From Fasciolopsis buskii (taxonomy: Eukaryota; Platyhelminthes; Trematoda; Plagiorchiida; Fasciolidae): a stretch of DNA of 64,000 nucleotides. The notes below the pieces were generated by a model that had not been told where the DNA came from, did no database searches, and was given only the letters and a program-made list of their open reading frames with translations. A program made the translations under genes and the position numbers. The stretch is from positions 1 through 64,000 of the forward strand of contig LUCM01008171.1 in assembly GCA_008360955.1 (NCBI GenBank), read 5' to 3'. Positions 28,301-43,300 of the stretch are shown here, piece by piece. Position 1 is the stretch's first letter. Every line of letters starts with the position of its first letter.

Positions 28301-31300
28301 AGCTTTCTATATACGCGTGTTTACCTCCACTGAGGAGCTACTATCGTTCGACACGCAGCTACCAAGGTAAGTGGAACGGTCCACATTCATTAGTTCCTCT
28401 CCATCCAGTATCAAGTTCGGGAATACCGCGTCCAGTCCAGGAAAACCAATTTACATTTTGAAACTGCAAAGTCGAGAAAGACTACGATCGTAGGACGGCG
28501 GTGTGTGGCACGTTTCGAGTATTTGGCAGACACTGAAGATCTGGTCGATGCAACCTTGACCTAGACGGAATCCGGTCTACTGTTCGCAAATGTTACTCTC
28601 GCGAATCGGTGTCGAAAGACGCGGCATTATCGAAGCTAACACCTTAGTAACTATCGGAATTAAACTAATCCCACCATGATTGCTACAGTCAGTCCGTGTA
28701 CCCTTCTTGAGAAAATGGGCACAATCAGTGACTCGCCCCACGATAACGCAATAAGTTCCTCGTTCGAAATATCACGAGGCAAGAAGATAAGTGATTTCAT
28801 CACAGCTTCTCCATCCAGTTTAAAAAGAACTGGGGGAAGTTCGTCGAGACCGGCCGCATTTCCCCTCTTCAAAAGTCTAATATTCGACTCTACTTCCAAT
28901 TCCGTTGGGAGGTCAACAAACACATCCCTAGGATTCGCAGCTGCAGCCGTCGGCCTAAATACGTTAGTGTGCGGCCAGATAAACCGATCCTTGTAGTGTC
29001 CAGCCCAACGGTCGAGCGCTTCTTGTTTACCATAGATAAGCTCTCCATTTCTATCGGACACGACTTCACTAACCGAAGTTCGCCGACCGCCGGCGTAACT
29101 ATTGCCGCTACTTTCATCTCTTCGCCTACCTTAACCCACCAGTTTTCACGGTCATTCGTAAGGCTTTACGTCAAATGACGCTGCAACTGTCGATACATCT
29201 TATTCATCTCCTTGCAGTTAGGGCACTGGCGTTTTTGCTCCATTAGACCCAGCGACCCTTGTGAGATTCAGTGTCTTTAAAGAACGCTAGATCTAGGACC
29301 ACAGGCGAAATCTGCAAAGTGTACTGCCTGCTTGATTTGACCCCACTACTCGTCGAAGTTCTTAGTTCCTCGGATAGTATCTATTCGTAACTGTTACGAA
29401 CATCCGAATCAGACAGACGTTCGATGGCCAATCAGGCTTGTGGCCTGCATCGATGGCCGTTGAAATGTGGCAAAAATCGCATTAAAACTAACGCATGGGC
29501 CGACTTGACCCACGTAGTCCAGTACGATCTACAGTTCTGGACAGAACCGCGCCAGCAGTAGCTTACTTCAACATGATCGATCTGACTAAGATCACCCGTC
29601 GAGTTAGAAAGCCATGTCGCTGTGCGACGCGAACCGTGTCGGAAATTCGTGCTAGACGGGAATAAGTTAGTGTCCACACACAACTGGATAAGTCTTTTCC
29701 GTTATTTGTTCGATGAGTAGGCAAGGCACATCGCCCACCTAAACAGGACTCGGGTGCACTGATTTTTCCAAATCCTGCATTAAAATTACCTTCCACAACT
29801 ACAATGTCAGAGTGTTTGCTCTTCCGAACAAGGGTGACGAGATCACCATAAAATTCGTCTTTCTCCATGTCAGTGCTGCAGTCTGTTGAGGCGTGTACCG
29901 AGATAACAAATAAACTGCGCTTAACACCACTATATTTCCCGACACAGACTGATCCCTACAGTCTCACAGCGAACAAGCGATTGTTAACCGGGATCCAGTC
30001 CAAAAGAGCCGCTTCAGTCATATCACTTAAGACTATTCCTACACCACGTTGATCCATACCTTGATCTGCTTCGTCTCCTGAAGTGTGCAGGAAATATCAT
30101 GACGAGACATTTGACGCAGTTAGTTGAATTACTCTACCCGAATCCTGAATTCCCGTTTCACTGACGCAGCAGACATCAATCGAAAGTGAATCAGTCCACT
30201 GTCAGAACCAAACACGCCTGTTGGCCAGCATGCATTAAAGTGCGCACATTGAAAGAACCGGGATTCACAGACTGACGAGGCTTGAGAAAATGTGAGCTAG
30301 CAGACTGAAAATCACTACTCACTACACTACTTGACAATGAACCGTTGCGAGTATCGGACATGTTATCAGTGGGGACATTACGGGTAGGCAGAGAGGGCAG
30401 AGAGATTGGGTTGGAGACAGAAGAGACAGGTCGAATAAAAGAGAGGGAACTCTAACAAGTAGCACATTTATCACTACTCGTCCCGCTTGATGCAATGGGC
30501 AGCACCGTCCTGATTAGCCTGCGCGACGACCAATGCAGTATGGAATTATTAGTAGATGTGTAGATCATAACGGTTGATGGGCAGGTACTGCTAGGGAGTC
30601 CAGCCGCTAAGCAGAAGAACGATTAGGGTTCTCAACCAAAACATCTGGTTCTAACATGAACCTGACCGCAAGGCAGCAGGATGCAGCTGAGTGGAAGCGC
30701 ATCTACTTGGATCAATTATTCTTCCACCCGTTGTTCCGACTGACCTGACAACTTAGATCAACCCCTCATCAGGAGGTCCAGACTACATTGTCAAGCCTCT
30801 ACCCATCGACCTCCCAGGCATGATTGGATCTTCGGCTTGAGATAAGCCATCCTGTATACCTCGTTGGGTCATGCAGGCACGCAAGCGGTCACACGATATC
30901 AAGGTGCAATGTAATTGTGCCCGAGGCTGTCCAAATATGAAATTCGTACTTACTAGCAGTACTGAGCTTTAAATCTGTCATTATGTTTTATTCTATCATC
31001 AGGGTATCTACATAGAGAAACAAGGAGAATGAAAACATCTATTGATGAGAATACGCAAAAGGACTTCATCAGGCTACGGATCTGAGTAAGGGAAAATGTA
31101 AAACTCTGCTTTGCATGCTAATGGAAAAATAAAACTTAATCATAGGCCTTAAGGGAAATTACAGACATTGTCAATTCTCTGCTGCACTGCAGTACGGATA
31201 AGATGAACTTCTTGGTGAATAATTCCTCTTCATTATTTCATTGACAAACCAATGAGATGGCAAGGACAAAGTGATCATGAAAAATTCCCATTCGTGACAA

Positions 31301-34300
31301 GTCTTATTCATGTTCAAATGCCTGGTCCGTTTTATGGTGGTTTTCATGTAATTTGGACGCAACCTTAAGAGGAATCGTCGGGGAAAAATTGCTTTCACAA
31401 ACTGTGATTGCTAAATTGCTTTGGTAGACGCCGTTCAGATAAGCATTAGCTTATAAAATTGGAACAAGAGCTAACTTGGGGCACATTATGACAAACTAGA
31501 GGAATCCGAGCGTGTAGATTCCCGGTCGTCCTTGGTTACACCCGGATCAATGTAACATTCGCCGAAATTTGCAAAGGCAAGAAATTAGACCTCCAAATAT
31601 CATTATAGTACAACCGATAAATTTGGAAAGAAACCTACGCGATACAATTGCTAGTCGACTTCAGGTTAACTCATGACTCACTACTCGACAAACTGCAGGC
31701 GTTTGGTATACGAGTGCTATGCACAATGTAACCATGACAACACTCTGGTCATTTCGTGAAAAACCGAGTTTTTAAGGGGCCACTTCAACTGGGCGTAAAT
31801 CATGAGCTTCATCAACCTGTAGAAAGTGTAATGCGCCGAATAGATAAACAAAGATACAGGTTAAAAATGATAACTTGAACAAACGATTCGGTCACTTGAC
31901 TGATCTTTATAATGTTCCAGTTTTGTTTATCGTTAGCTTAGTGTGCTAATGGACTGAACAAGTTTACAACCACGTGATACCAATTGGTTGTAGATTAAAT
32001 TAATCGGGCACTGAAAATCCGTAAATGATTAGTGCCGCACAGTCGAGTAAAAGTGATTCGGACGGATGTGTAGATTAAGGAATACGATAATCAGACGCAT
32101 CGTGGTTAGCGGTTAGTAGCACGATCCTGGCTTAAAATAATAGTCCCGCTTATAGTGCTTTTCACGACAAAGAAATAAAATACAGTCAAACTTTATTTGT
32201 CGTGCATGAGGCGGGAAAAGCGGCGGGTGTCGGCACTGCTGTGAAATGTGAATGAAAAAGCGTCGCTAATCGGGGCTTGGCACGCATGACGAAGTGATAT
32301 GACGCTAGTTTTAAAAAAGCATGAACGTACTTGTGGGTCCCAAGATGGATCCAGTTCTTTCAGTTTAGATACATATTCCATACGAGCTTGATCAGATGAC
32401 ATACTTTCCACATCCTTCCATGCTTGCCTGACAATAATGATGCAGAATAAAGGTAATATATGACCCATAAAAATAGGGAAACTGGCTCACTAACTTGGAA
32501 CCACATAGTCGTTACACATAAATATCACGTAAGAGTACACACATCCTACAAACTTAATTTGACAAATTGAAAAGTCGAAAAGACCACGAGTTTTGTGCAA
32601 ATTACATCTAAGCGATAAGTACAAAGTTTAAATAATGAACCAAAAATTCTGTCGTAAAAGCAAAATGAAAACGAAAATTGTACTAAATACATTATGCTTT
32701 CATATCAGACGCGGTGGTCTAAGGTGGGAGAGGCATTGCAGGTGAGATAAGAATCCAGAGTTCTCGGAGGTAGAACGGCGAGAAACACAAATCAGCAGTT
32801 ACAAAAGACGACCGACAATTGGCACGTTGACCGCTTACATGAAGACAGATAAGATACAAGAACCGAAGTGAATCAAAACATGAAAAGGAGAGTTCACCCT
32901 CTAGTGGCAATTAATAAAAGGGATTTAAGGCAACCATTCGTCGATCAGCAGCGAACATCAAAATGAGGGGCCAACGTAGGAAATTGCAGTCCCAAACAGC
33001 TGGACAACTTTCAGTCTTGCGCAGTGTACTGGCAAAATTTGAGTTCGGAGTTAATTTTTTGGTTTTTGGATGTACATCAGTAAAGAAATGAGTAGTTGAT
33101 CATTGTCTGTGGAAGGTCGAAATGTCGAGTGGGGCAAATGAATTTCCAATCATGAACTTCGCTTGCCAGCCATAGCTAGAACGGTGATATTGGACATGGA
33201 TTTTCCGAACATACTATACAACCCAAGGAGTTGGCTGGGTCCAAAGGAATACACGAGGATAAACCAAAAACCAATGTCTTACGGAGAATAGTTACATCCG
33301 CAGTTTTAAAGCGAAACACAAAACCAAACACTCGAAATATAGTGGAAAATAATTGAACTTATTATCATGCACCTTCTGGACAAAGTACGAAAGTAGAGCT
33401 TGTGGAGTGATTTTAAAATTTGGCTGGACTTCAGGGAACCAAGTACTGGATCGTTAAATGATTCGGCTACTCACAAACTGAATCAGTCACGACAAACGCT
33501 AGCACGTTTGGTCCGGCAGAATAGAGGGAAGTAGAGGCTGGCATTGTCAGTGAAGCAATAAACTGTGATGTAGGTTGGACAGACTGAATATGCAACTACG
33601 ATCAACACAACGAATAGTCAACAGACTCTGTGCTCCACGGTGTTCTGGAAACTGAGATTTAACTGGGTACTACAACCTATCCTAATAAAAGTATCTTTTG
33701 GAAGACGCTACGTTTGTGCGCGCCTATTGCTGAGATATACGTCGATTGAAAGATAGCTCGGTGCAAGAAAAAGGATAAGTTGAATCATTCATTCTAAAGA
33801 ACGATAAACGATCAACTTAAGAAAGCTGGGAAAAATCCAGGCTGGTAAATAACTTACACGAATTTGATCATTATTCAGGACATTAGGACAAAATGAGACC
33901 ACGTCAATTCGGAGCGTATGAGAAAGAGCCAGAAAAAATGCTCAATATCGGATCATGTAATAAAGTATTTTCCATGACCAACTAAAACTTGCAGTGCAAC
34001 TGGATATTGATACCCAAACATGGATACATCGGACGGAGTACACTGCATCAGCTAATCAAATCATTGAACTGGTGGAGTGGACTGGGAACGACAGAGAGAA
34101 GCTTTACTACATTTGGATTTGGGAGACACTAAAGGCATAACAGAAAAAAGGCATTAGGTTTTCGGTGGTCAAAAATCCGTAAACAATAAACCGTCTCCCG
34201 GACTTCGGTGGCCCAGAGGGCTCTGTACGACCGGAAAGCTCTTGGATCGATCTTACCAGCTTCATGGTCTCGGTAAGCAAAACACAAGCCGGAGCACGCT

Positions 34301-37300
34301 CAATCACACTTTAGAATCATAGCACCGCATAGGCGAGAATGATGAGTGTTGATTTGATGGAATGGAGTGTTCGACCATGGCTTACCACTTTTTGCGACCA
34401 TTGAAGTCGAGGAAACTTGGTTTGGGTATGTTGCAAGGACCAACGGTGGCCTGAAAACAAAATTGGCTTTTCAGTAAACTATCCGAAACGGATGCATGTG
34501 AAACGTTGTAAACGATGGTATCATGGAAACACAGTATCGCATGGTTTGCAATGAACACATGCCTTTATTAAAACTAATCACATGACTAGTCGCCGCAGGA
34601 TTAACATATACAGGGATGAAAATGCCACGTGTTCAGTTCAGTTCGCAAGGACAGTCGCATATGCCAGGTCAACAGAGAAGCCTGATTTGCCGATACCACA
34701 CTTAGTTTCCTGTGGGCAAGATATCATGTTGGCGATCGCCGGTCATGCTTGACCATAGCCCCGAACCGTTGATATCAGGGTAGTGAAAGAAGTGTTACAC
34801 ATCAAATTCAATTTCGAAAGACGGCCGTATCTGATCCAATGAGGTCTCGTGTACTTCTTGATTTCAGATTGCCAGGAGTGCTGTTCGCAGTTCTAATGCT
34901 TGATAGGTTCTCATACAAGATCCACTGTTTGACTAATGAGCATAATGGTACAGGTAGAACAAAATAGTTTAAAAGTCATTGGTCTGAATAAACACTTTAA
35001 TCATTGATTTACGAATCATTTAGAAATTACGATGATTAGTTGATTGTGCAGTTTGGTTATGTTAACGGTCGTTTAGTAAATCGTGCCTCTGTTGAAATTG
35101 TCAAACCGAGCTGTCGAGCTTCGAGGGCAGAATTATTCGGCCATTGCGACCATACTATATAATTTGGCATACAACAGTGCTGATGAGATGTAAACCGGCG
35201 GAACGAACTTAAACCTTATTGAAAGCTCACAGGTGCGTAAAGCTTAAAGCTAAGTGGAGGAAGTTGCACTTCAAAACCAAGGTATGCCATTCCACTGACA
35301 GAAATAAAGCGAGGGAGGTTTGTTAGTAGTACTTGGTTTTTCTAATTGTCCATAGCACTGAACATCGAGCGCATTTGACTGCCTGGATTAGAAGCATGCG
35401 AAAACAAAGCACATATTCATTGAATTATTCAGAACTGATTCAGGCCTGCAACCTGAGAATCGGAGTTGATGCTCCTCAATAGTGGTACCATAATAAGGAA
35501 TGTTCATGGTATCTAGCGTGTCTGCACGAATAAAGGACAAGACAAACGAGGAGCTTCAGCTCCTAAAAAGTAGACGCGAAGATCGCCAAAACATCGGTGA
35601 TTAGCAGTTTGAAATTTGGGGATCCGAATTTCTATTTGGAACACAACTGTTACGCCAGCGAATTACGCTGTCATGCAAATGGTGTCGGATTTGAAATGTC
35701 ATCATGCACAAAAACGAAAGTTTGCAATTTGATTCCCTCAATTTTCCAACAATTGATTGTCTAATCACTTTGTTATCTGCTGAGACCAGAGTGCACAAGG
35801 CAATGACAACCAGACGGAGAATCTCGACAGAGATATTGCAATAGAAAAACAGCACTATAAGCCCATTTGGATTTTGATCGGAACAGCGTAGACAGAAAAA
35901 ACATCTAAGACTATGCAACAGTGCAATGAAGTAATGGGACCAAGCAGAGTATGACAAAGCTCAAGTCCGTGGAATGTATGCCAGTGGATTATGACCACAT
36001 GAAAAAAGTTCGTGGCATCTCAGCGTAGGACAAAATCGTTAGAAAGCAACGGGCGAATTGATGAGCTTTAGGGCGTTCAAGAAACGCGAATCTGATCAAC
36101 GATCTATGAGTAAAACAGTTGAATATCAAACGAGTTCCATTTGGCCTCCATCAAGTTAACTCAAGGCAATATTGAGTTTGAATTCGGATGTCGGATTTTA
36201 GTTTTATGCACACAGCAGGAACTGAGTCAAAATGTTTACGGCTAAGAGATCCTCCGTGATTGACAACCACGCCTGAAATAAGATGATTACATCTATCATG
36301 CCAAAATAGATAGGAATATCGTTAATTTGAATGTTCTTCTAGCTTGTCCGTAGCGTGCGCATGTTCTCGCAGTGACAAAAAGGCCCAAAGTTTATATGAA
36401 ATTAATCAATTTTCGCAGCCTAACGAAACAAGCAATGAAAAAGTTGATATTTCATGGCAAGCCCCAGCCAAGAAAATGAAGAATAATGGCAACTGTCGCA
36501 ACCAGTTTTCTTCGCTCTCTTGATTATTAGATAGATGTTCCCAGCATGTGAATGCTTTTTTGAGGAGGGATTGTCACGGTCAACATCGCGGCATTTAGAC
36601 CTGACTATCGCAGATCCATACCCTTGCACTAAAACTGAACTTTCCATCCTGAATTCCTTCAACTGTTATCCACCTCCTACTTGGGAGCAATGTAACTTGT
36701 TGAATCTGTTAAACGGAGCAAGGAGATAAAATAAAACGAAGCTTAACTGCTCCTGAGAGCCGAAAGTCGTGTTCAAATAAGAGGAACTCTACTAGAAGAA
36801 ACAAGTAACTATGAATTTCGTGCCTTACCTCTCGACTGAAAACCACTGAGAACATAATTTTGCAACCAGGCAGTGTCGCCCATTAAAGCTGAGTTACGGA
36901 TGCATGAGACACTTGGTTAGTGAAATGCCCTCACCTGGTCGAACGTGCACGTGCGTCACACGGCGGTTTGGTGCATATACTAGTTCGCTTATTGCTATTT
37001 GCATTACGATTCAGTTAGAGAATCCGTGCGGAAATTCGCACGAAACGAGAGCATACGGAGCACAGAAAATCAATGATGTATGGTGTATCGAGTACATCAA
37101 GTCCAGCAAAACGTGAAAATAACGAGGTTTGGACTCATTCCCGTACACTTTATTTCGTTCCAACGGATGGAGACAAGAGATAATTAGACTGTGGTTGTGC
37201 TCCGATAAAATTGTCAAACGAAAGCGCCATGTTTACCCGACGAAGAAATTGTTAATTACAGTCTTATACAACGGTGCAAACCAAGGTGATATTATCTCCA

Positions 37301-40300
37301 GAGACTAAAACTACTGAGAGATTTTGTTGCTCTTCGCAGCATCTGATTTCTGGAACTGAAGTTTATAAAACTGCATTGCTAATTTCTGATGGTGGGACTA
37401 ATATGATAGCCCAGGCGGATTTAATGAAATAACGTAGTACATTAACATTCCACATTACCTCGACCTCATACTGAAAACACCAACCACCTACGTTTTAAGG
37501 GGCGTTGTTCCAAATTTCATGAGCATTACTTGACTCGATGAAGCAACGTAGACAAAACACGGTTTCTACTTCGATCGCACTACCGCACTGAATCAGATTT
37601 TCGGCCGATTCAAGCCGCCAGTATCTGACTTTGTGGCGTAGATGAGAACTGGAATAGTGAAGAACCTGAAATGAACCCACTTCGAGCATATTGTGACTTC
37701 CATTTGCATGTGCTTTCAGAAGCCAAAAACAATATTTTCGGTAGGCAGTGTGAGTTCACAACGTCTCGGTTGCCGTGGGTAATCTTTTTTGATACACTGG
37801 TTTGAAAATTGTCATAAAAAAGGTTAACGACGATAACCGAAATCTTGGCCAACTTAATCCTTTATGGATAACGTTGTGGTTTTGCGTTTTGAAAAAATAC
37901 ATAGAAAAACGTGAGGCGTTGTTCTCCGATCCACTCAAAACCTCATTCGGTTCGGATCTATACGGCAATTTGTTCGAGCTGAGGAGGAAGGCACCTTCGT
38001 TACATTCTTACTGATTAAGTACGCGTGATGTGGTAGGAACAAGTCCGAAACCACGCAGTCGATTGCCCCCGATGTACCCCATCCCCCTGCATGCGTGACG
38101 CGATAAAACTGTGAAAACAGGATTTAGTGTGAGCTACTGTCCTCCCCCCCACCATTTTCGGTCACAACAGGCAGGTAGGAAGTAGCTGAGTAACGAGTCA
38201 TGAGAATGTACCATTCTTGTTGTTAGTACCATTACATATCAGGAACTAAGAGAAGCGTGTTCCCTAATTTTTCCAGTAGTGCTTTGGTCTTAAAAGACCT
38301 ACTAGAGGAATGAGACAAAATTTCGAACATACCTGATAATCTGATAATCACAAGATAGTGAGCGTCGTTCAATCTGCAATAGCTTATAGATCAATACAGG
38401 CCACGCTGTAAACCTACTGAACTTAATGTGCATCGAAATTAACGTTTGTAAAAGAAAACCCACCAACCCAATGAAGTGAGATGAGTCCCTTTAGTGAGAA
38501 TTGAGGACCTCGGGTGTATGCATATAACCTCTGAGTTTCGAAGAACCAAGAACTTCGTACCAATGCGCATTAGCCAGCTATATCAATATTTGCGAACAGA
38601 ATCAGGTGACGAAAAGACAGGACTTAACGGAAAGTTGCATCTATCAAGTTAGGCTAACCAGAAACGCAGAAATGGTGCGGTCGTTAGAACAGTCTGATAT
38701 AACGCTTACGCTTACAGCACATCAACTGTCACTATGCACGTATTTCTCTTTCATTCTGGTCATGTGCTTTTGGGCTTTAAACTCGTCAATCTTACGAAGA
38801 CCACTACTGCTTGGTTGCCTTGAAAATTACGACTGTGACCACAGTCTAATTACTTTACTTAGATCTACCGTTTCTCAGTGAGATTTACATTACCCATTGT
38901 AAAAAAAACTTGGAATGGTCAGGCTAGCAGTATCTTAATCAAGTAGTATTCAACTTCAGCCGCTAAGAGGGACTCTCCGACAGAACCGAAAATCATGTTG
39001 AATATGAAGGAAACCTAAACTGTACAGAAATTCTCCTAATGCCGAAATTGATTGCCAATATTTTCATTGTATCCAAACTGATACGTGATTATTACACAAT
39101 CTGATTCGATGCTTACCATTTGCGATCAGAGAAATGCATGTCTACTTTTATGGACGACATTACTCTGCGATCGGAAAACTGTTGCTTACTTGGACCGTTT
39201 CCGATAATGATTTTTTCTAATGTTATCCGCCATAATATCACACACGAGTTTACCCTCTGATTCATTGTCGGAGTTGAAATGTTTCATGTTTACATCAATT
39301 CGGCGGTGAGAATTTAGCGACTCATGGATGGTGCAAACTTTCATTATCAGAAATACAGTCCATCAACTTCATGGTGTCCTGAATGCCGGCAACTCAAAAG
39401 GAGTGATAGAAATATAAGTGTTCATAAAACCCAATTGTTAAGTAGCGGACACTTTTTTCTCCTCATGAGGAGGAATGACCAACTGCATTGTGAATCAAAG
39501 GTTACTATAACGGTTACCAATGGGCAGCGGCAACGCAACAGTCTTCCAGAAACATGTGGCACCAATAATTTAGAAAACCATTCTATGAGCAAATGAGAAT
39601 ACTGCTCCCTATACGTGAGGAAATCAAGACTATCGTTCGACGCTCTGAGACGAACATTTTCCAGATGTTTTTAAAAAGATGTTCCAGAAGTACTGGTTGC
39701 ATCTGACTGTCATCCAGGTTACGGATTTCGATTTAAGACTGATCATCGTCAGCGTTCAGCGCTAAACAGCAAGGCATGCCTCGTTGACCGCTGCCTACTC
39801 CCAAGGTTACATTTTTCTATCAAGAGTGATTATCCAGAGGGAAAAGAAAGTGGACTTACACGGGTGGGAGAAGATAAGATGCAGCTGTGGCCAACAGACG
39901 GAACACAGTCAACCTGATCAAACGCACTCTTTCAATCATCCTGATTCCACAGAAAATGACGACATGATCGCCACTGTTCGCGATTCAATGCCATATTTCT
40001 GTGTCTCCAGCTAGCCAGTAGTTAACGAGTCTTTCGAACTCCAAGGAGGAAGACAAGAAACAAGTACTTCACCTAAGTTCAGTGTGCGTTTCTTTATTCC
40101 ACGGTGCCACGTGCACCATTGACCTCGACATGGCTTCTTCCATTTACTGGGAACAAAAAACAGGGCACCATATGCTAGACGAATGTTCGACATACGCAAA
40201 GCGTGACACAACGAACGTAATCTACCAAGCATCAGACGACTAAACAAAGCATTCAAGGAATTGGCACCCAAAACCAGATTCCTGGCATCCACATTACTCA

Positions 40301-43300
40301 TTCGGTCACTCCACTCCATTCAATCCTAGCCATACTACGTAGATATCGGTGGTCGAAAACCTCCAACCGACGAACATCTCCCACACGCATATCCCATGTC
40401 TCGCAACCGTACAACAGAACTGAACGCACTGCAGGACACAGTACAAACGACCTTTCAATTTCAGTGAAATATCAGGCCGACGCCTCAAGTGCTATAGTCC
40501 AGCGCAAGCTGCCTGAGCCTTGGATATAGGCGTATTTACTTCTACTGCCGAACTACCATCGTTCGACACGCAGCTACCAAGGTAAGTGGAACGGTCCACA
40601 TTCATTAGTTCCTCTCCATCCAGTATCAAGTTCGGGAATACCGTCGTCCAGTCCTGTAACAACACTTTACACTTTTAAAGAACAAAGCACATGCCAAACC
40701 GAACCACAGACCTCGAGAATTTGTTTAGTGTGCGTTGTGAATGGTTCACGGATTCGAACGGACACACGAAGTCATCTGCATAATCTAGATCACATAGCCT
40801 TCCTCCATTTCCCAGTCCGACTCCCACATCCCGGAGACCTCCTAAAGCATCTTCCATCAACCCGTCCATGACGAGGTTGAACAGGAATGAAGAGATGGGA
40901 CACCCTTGTCGAACGTCGCTAGTCGTTTCGAATGAACTTGATAGTTCGCCGTATACCCTCATGCGACCATAGGCATGCAAGTACAATGCTCGCTGGCATA
41001 CCCTTGGTTTGATCCCACTGCTTGTCAGAAATGCAGTGGTGTTTTTGTGCAAAAAGGTGAGTGGAGATTCACCCTACCGTCGATTTTGGGTACGGATATT
41101 GACTGGACTGAATTTATTGATAGTGTCTGGGAGCACGAGGTGGACTGCTGTGCATTTGCTTGGTAGGAATTCCCCCTTAGATGAAAACGGGAACGAAATA
41201 GTACTTTTAGGAATGCGCCTAATTTGTTGAATTAATTAGGTCATGGATATTTGATCATGATCGTAGTTCATTAACGAGATCAAAACTCAGTTTGCCTTGC
41301 TGGAATATCCTTTCCGAGTGCACGATGAGCGTCGAGGAATAACAAGAACAGCCAGTGCTTATTGGGAACGTGAACTAATTAGTTATCAGAACAAGACTAC
41401 ACTTTAACGTGGTGTGACAGCTTGCATGACTCCATGACCCAGCAAGCTATACAGGATGGCTTATCTCAAGCCGAAGATCCAATCATGCCTGGGAGGTCAA
41501 TGGGTAGAGGCTTGACAATGTAGTCTGGACCTCCTGATGAGGGGTTGATCTAAGTTGTCAGGTCAGTCGGAACAACGGGTGGAAGAATAATTGATCCAAG
41601 TAGATGCGCTTCCACTCAGCTGCATCCTGCTGCCTTGCGGTCAGGTTCATGTTAGAACCAAATGTTTTGGTTGAGAACCCTAATCGTTCTTCTGCTTAGC
41701 GGCTGGACTCCCTAGCAGTACCTGCCCATCAACCGTTATGATCTACACATCTACTAATAATTCCATACTGCATTGGTCGTCGCGCAGGCTAATCAGGACG
41801 GTGCTGCCCATTGCATCAAGCGGGACGAGTAGTGATAAATGTGCTACTTGTTAGAGTTCCCTCTCTTTTATTCGACCTGTCTCTTCTGTCTCCAACCCAA
41901 TCTCTCTGCCCTCTCTGCCTACCCGTAATGTCCCCACTGATAACATGTCCGATACTCGCAACGGTTCATTGTCAAGTAGTGTAGTGAGTAGTGATTTTCA
42001 GTCTGCTAGCTCACATTTTCTCAAGCCTCGTCAGTCTGTGAATCCCGGTTCTTTCAATGTGCACACTTTAATGCATGCTGGCCAACAGGCGTGTTTGGTT
42101 CTGACAGTGGACTGATTCACTTTCGATTGATGTCTGCTGCGTCAGTGAAACGGGAATTCAGGATTCGGGTAGAGTAATTCAACTAACTGCGTCAAATGTC
42201 TCGTCATGATATTTCCTGCACACTTCAGGAGACGAAGCAGATCAAGGTATGGATCAACGTGGTGTAGGAATAGTCTTAAGTGATATGACTGAAGCGGCTC
42301 TTTTGGACTGGATCCCGGTTAACAATCGCTTGTTCGCTGTGAGACTGTAGGGATCAGTCTGTGTCGGGAAATATAGTGGTGTTAAGCGCAGTTTATTTGT
42401 TATCTCGGTACACGCCTCAACAGACTGCAGCACTGACATGGAGAAAGACGAATTTTATGGTGATCTCGTCACCCTTGTTCGGAAGAGCAAACACTCTGAC
42501 ATTGTAGTTGTGGAAGGTAATTTTAATGCAGGATTTGGAAAAATCAGTGCACCCGAGTCCTGTTTAGGTGGGCGATGTGCCTTGCCTACTCATCGAACAA
42601 ATAACGGAAAAGACTTATCCAGTTGTGTGTGGACACTAACTTATTCCCGTCTAGCACGAATTTCCGACACGGTTCGCGTCGCACAGCGACATGGCTTTCT
42701 AACTCGACGGGTGATCTTAGTCAGATCGATCATGTTGAAGTAAGCTACTGCTGGCGCGGTTCTGTCCAGAACTGTAGATCGTACTGGACTACGTGGGTCA
42801 AGTCGGCCCATGCGTTAGTTTTAATGCGATTTTTGCCACATTTCAACGGCCATCGATGCAGGCCACAAGCCTGATTGGCCATCGAACGTCTGTCTGATTC
42901 GGATGTTCGTAACAGTTACGAATAGATACTATCCGAGGAACTAAGAACTTCGACGAGTAGTGGGGTCAAATCAAGCAGGCAGTACACTTTGCAGATTTCG
43001 CCTGTGGTCCTAGATCTAGCGTTCTTTAAAGACACTGAATCTCACAAGGGTCGCTGGGTCTAATGGAGCAAAAACGCCAGTGCCCTAACTGCAAGGAGAT
43101 GAATAAGATGTATCGACAGTTGCAGCGTCATTTGACGTAAAGCCTTACGAATGACCGTGAAAACTGGTGGGTTAAGGTAGGCGAAGAGATGAAAGTAGCG
43201 GCAATAGTTACGCCGGCGGTCGGCGAACTTCGGTTAGTGAAGTCGTGTCCGATAGAAATGGAGAGCTTATCTATGGTAAACAAGAAGCGCTCGACCGTTG

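Noticed and set aside
37495..37689. Minus-strand open frame after an acceptor-like GGTTCATTTCAG
   Set aside because: The peptide is not recognised and does not fit between the ACBD6 exons, which already join directly in frame.
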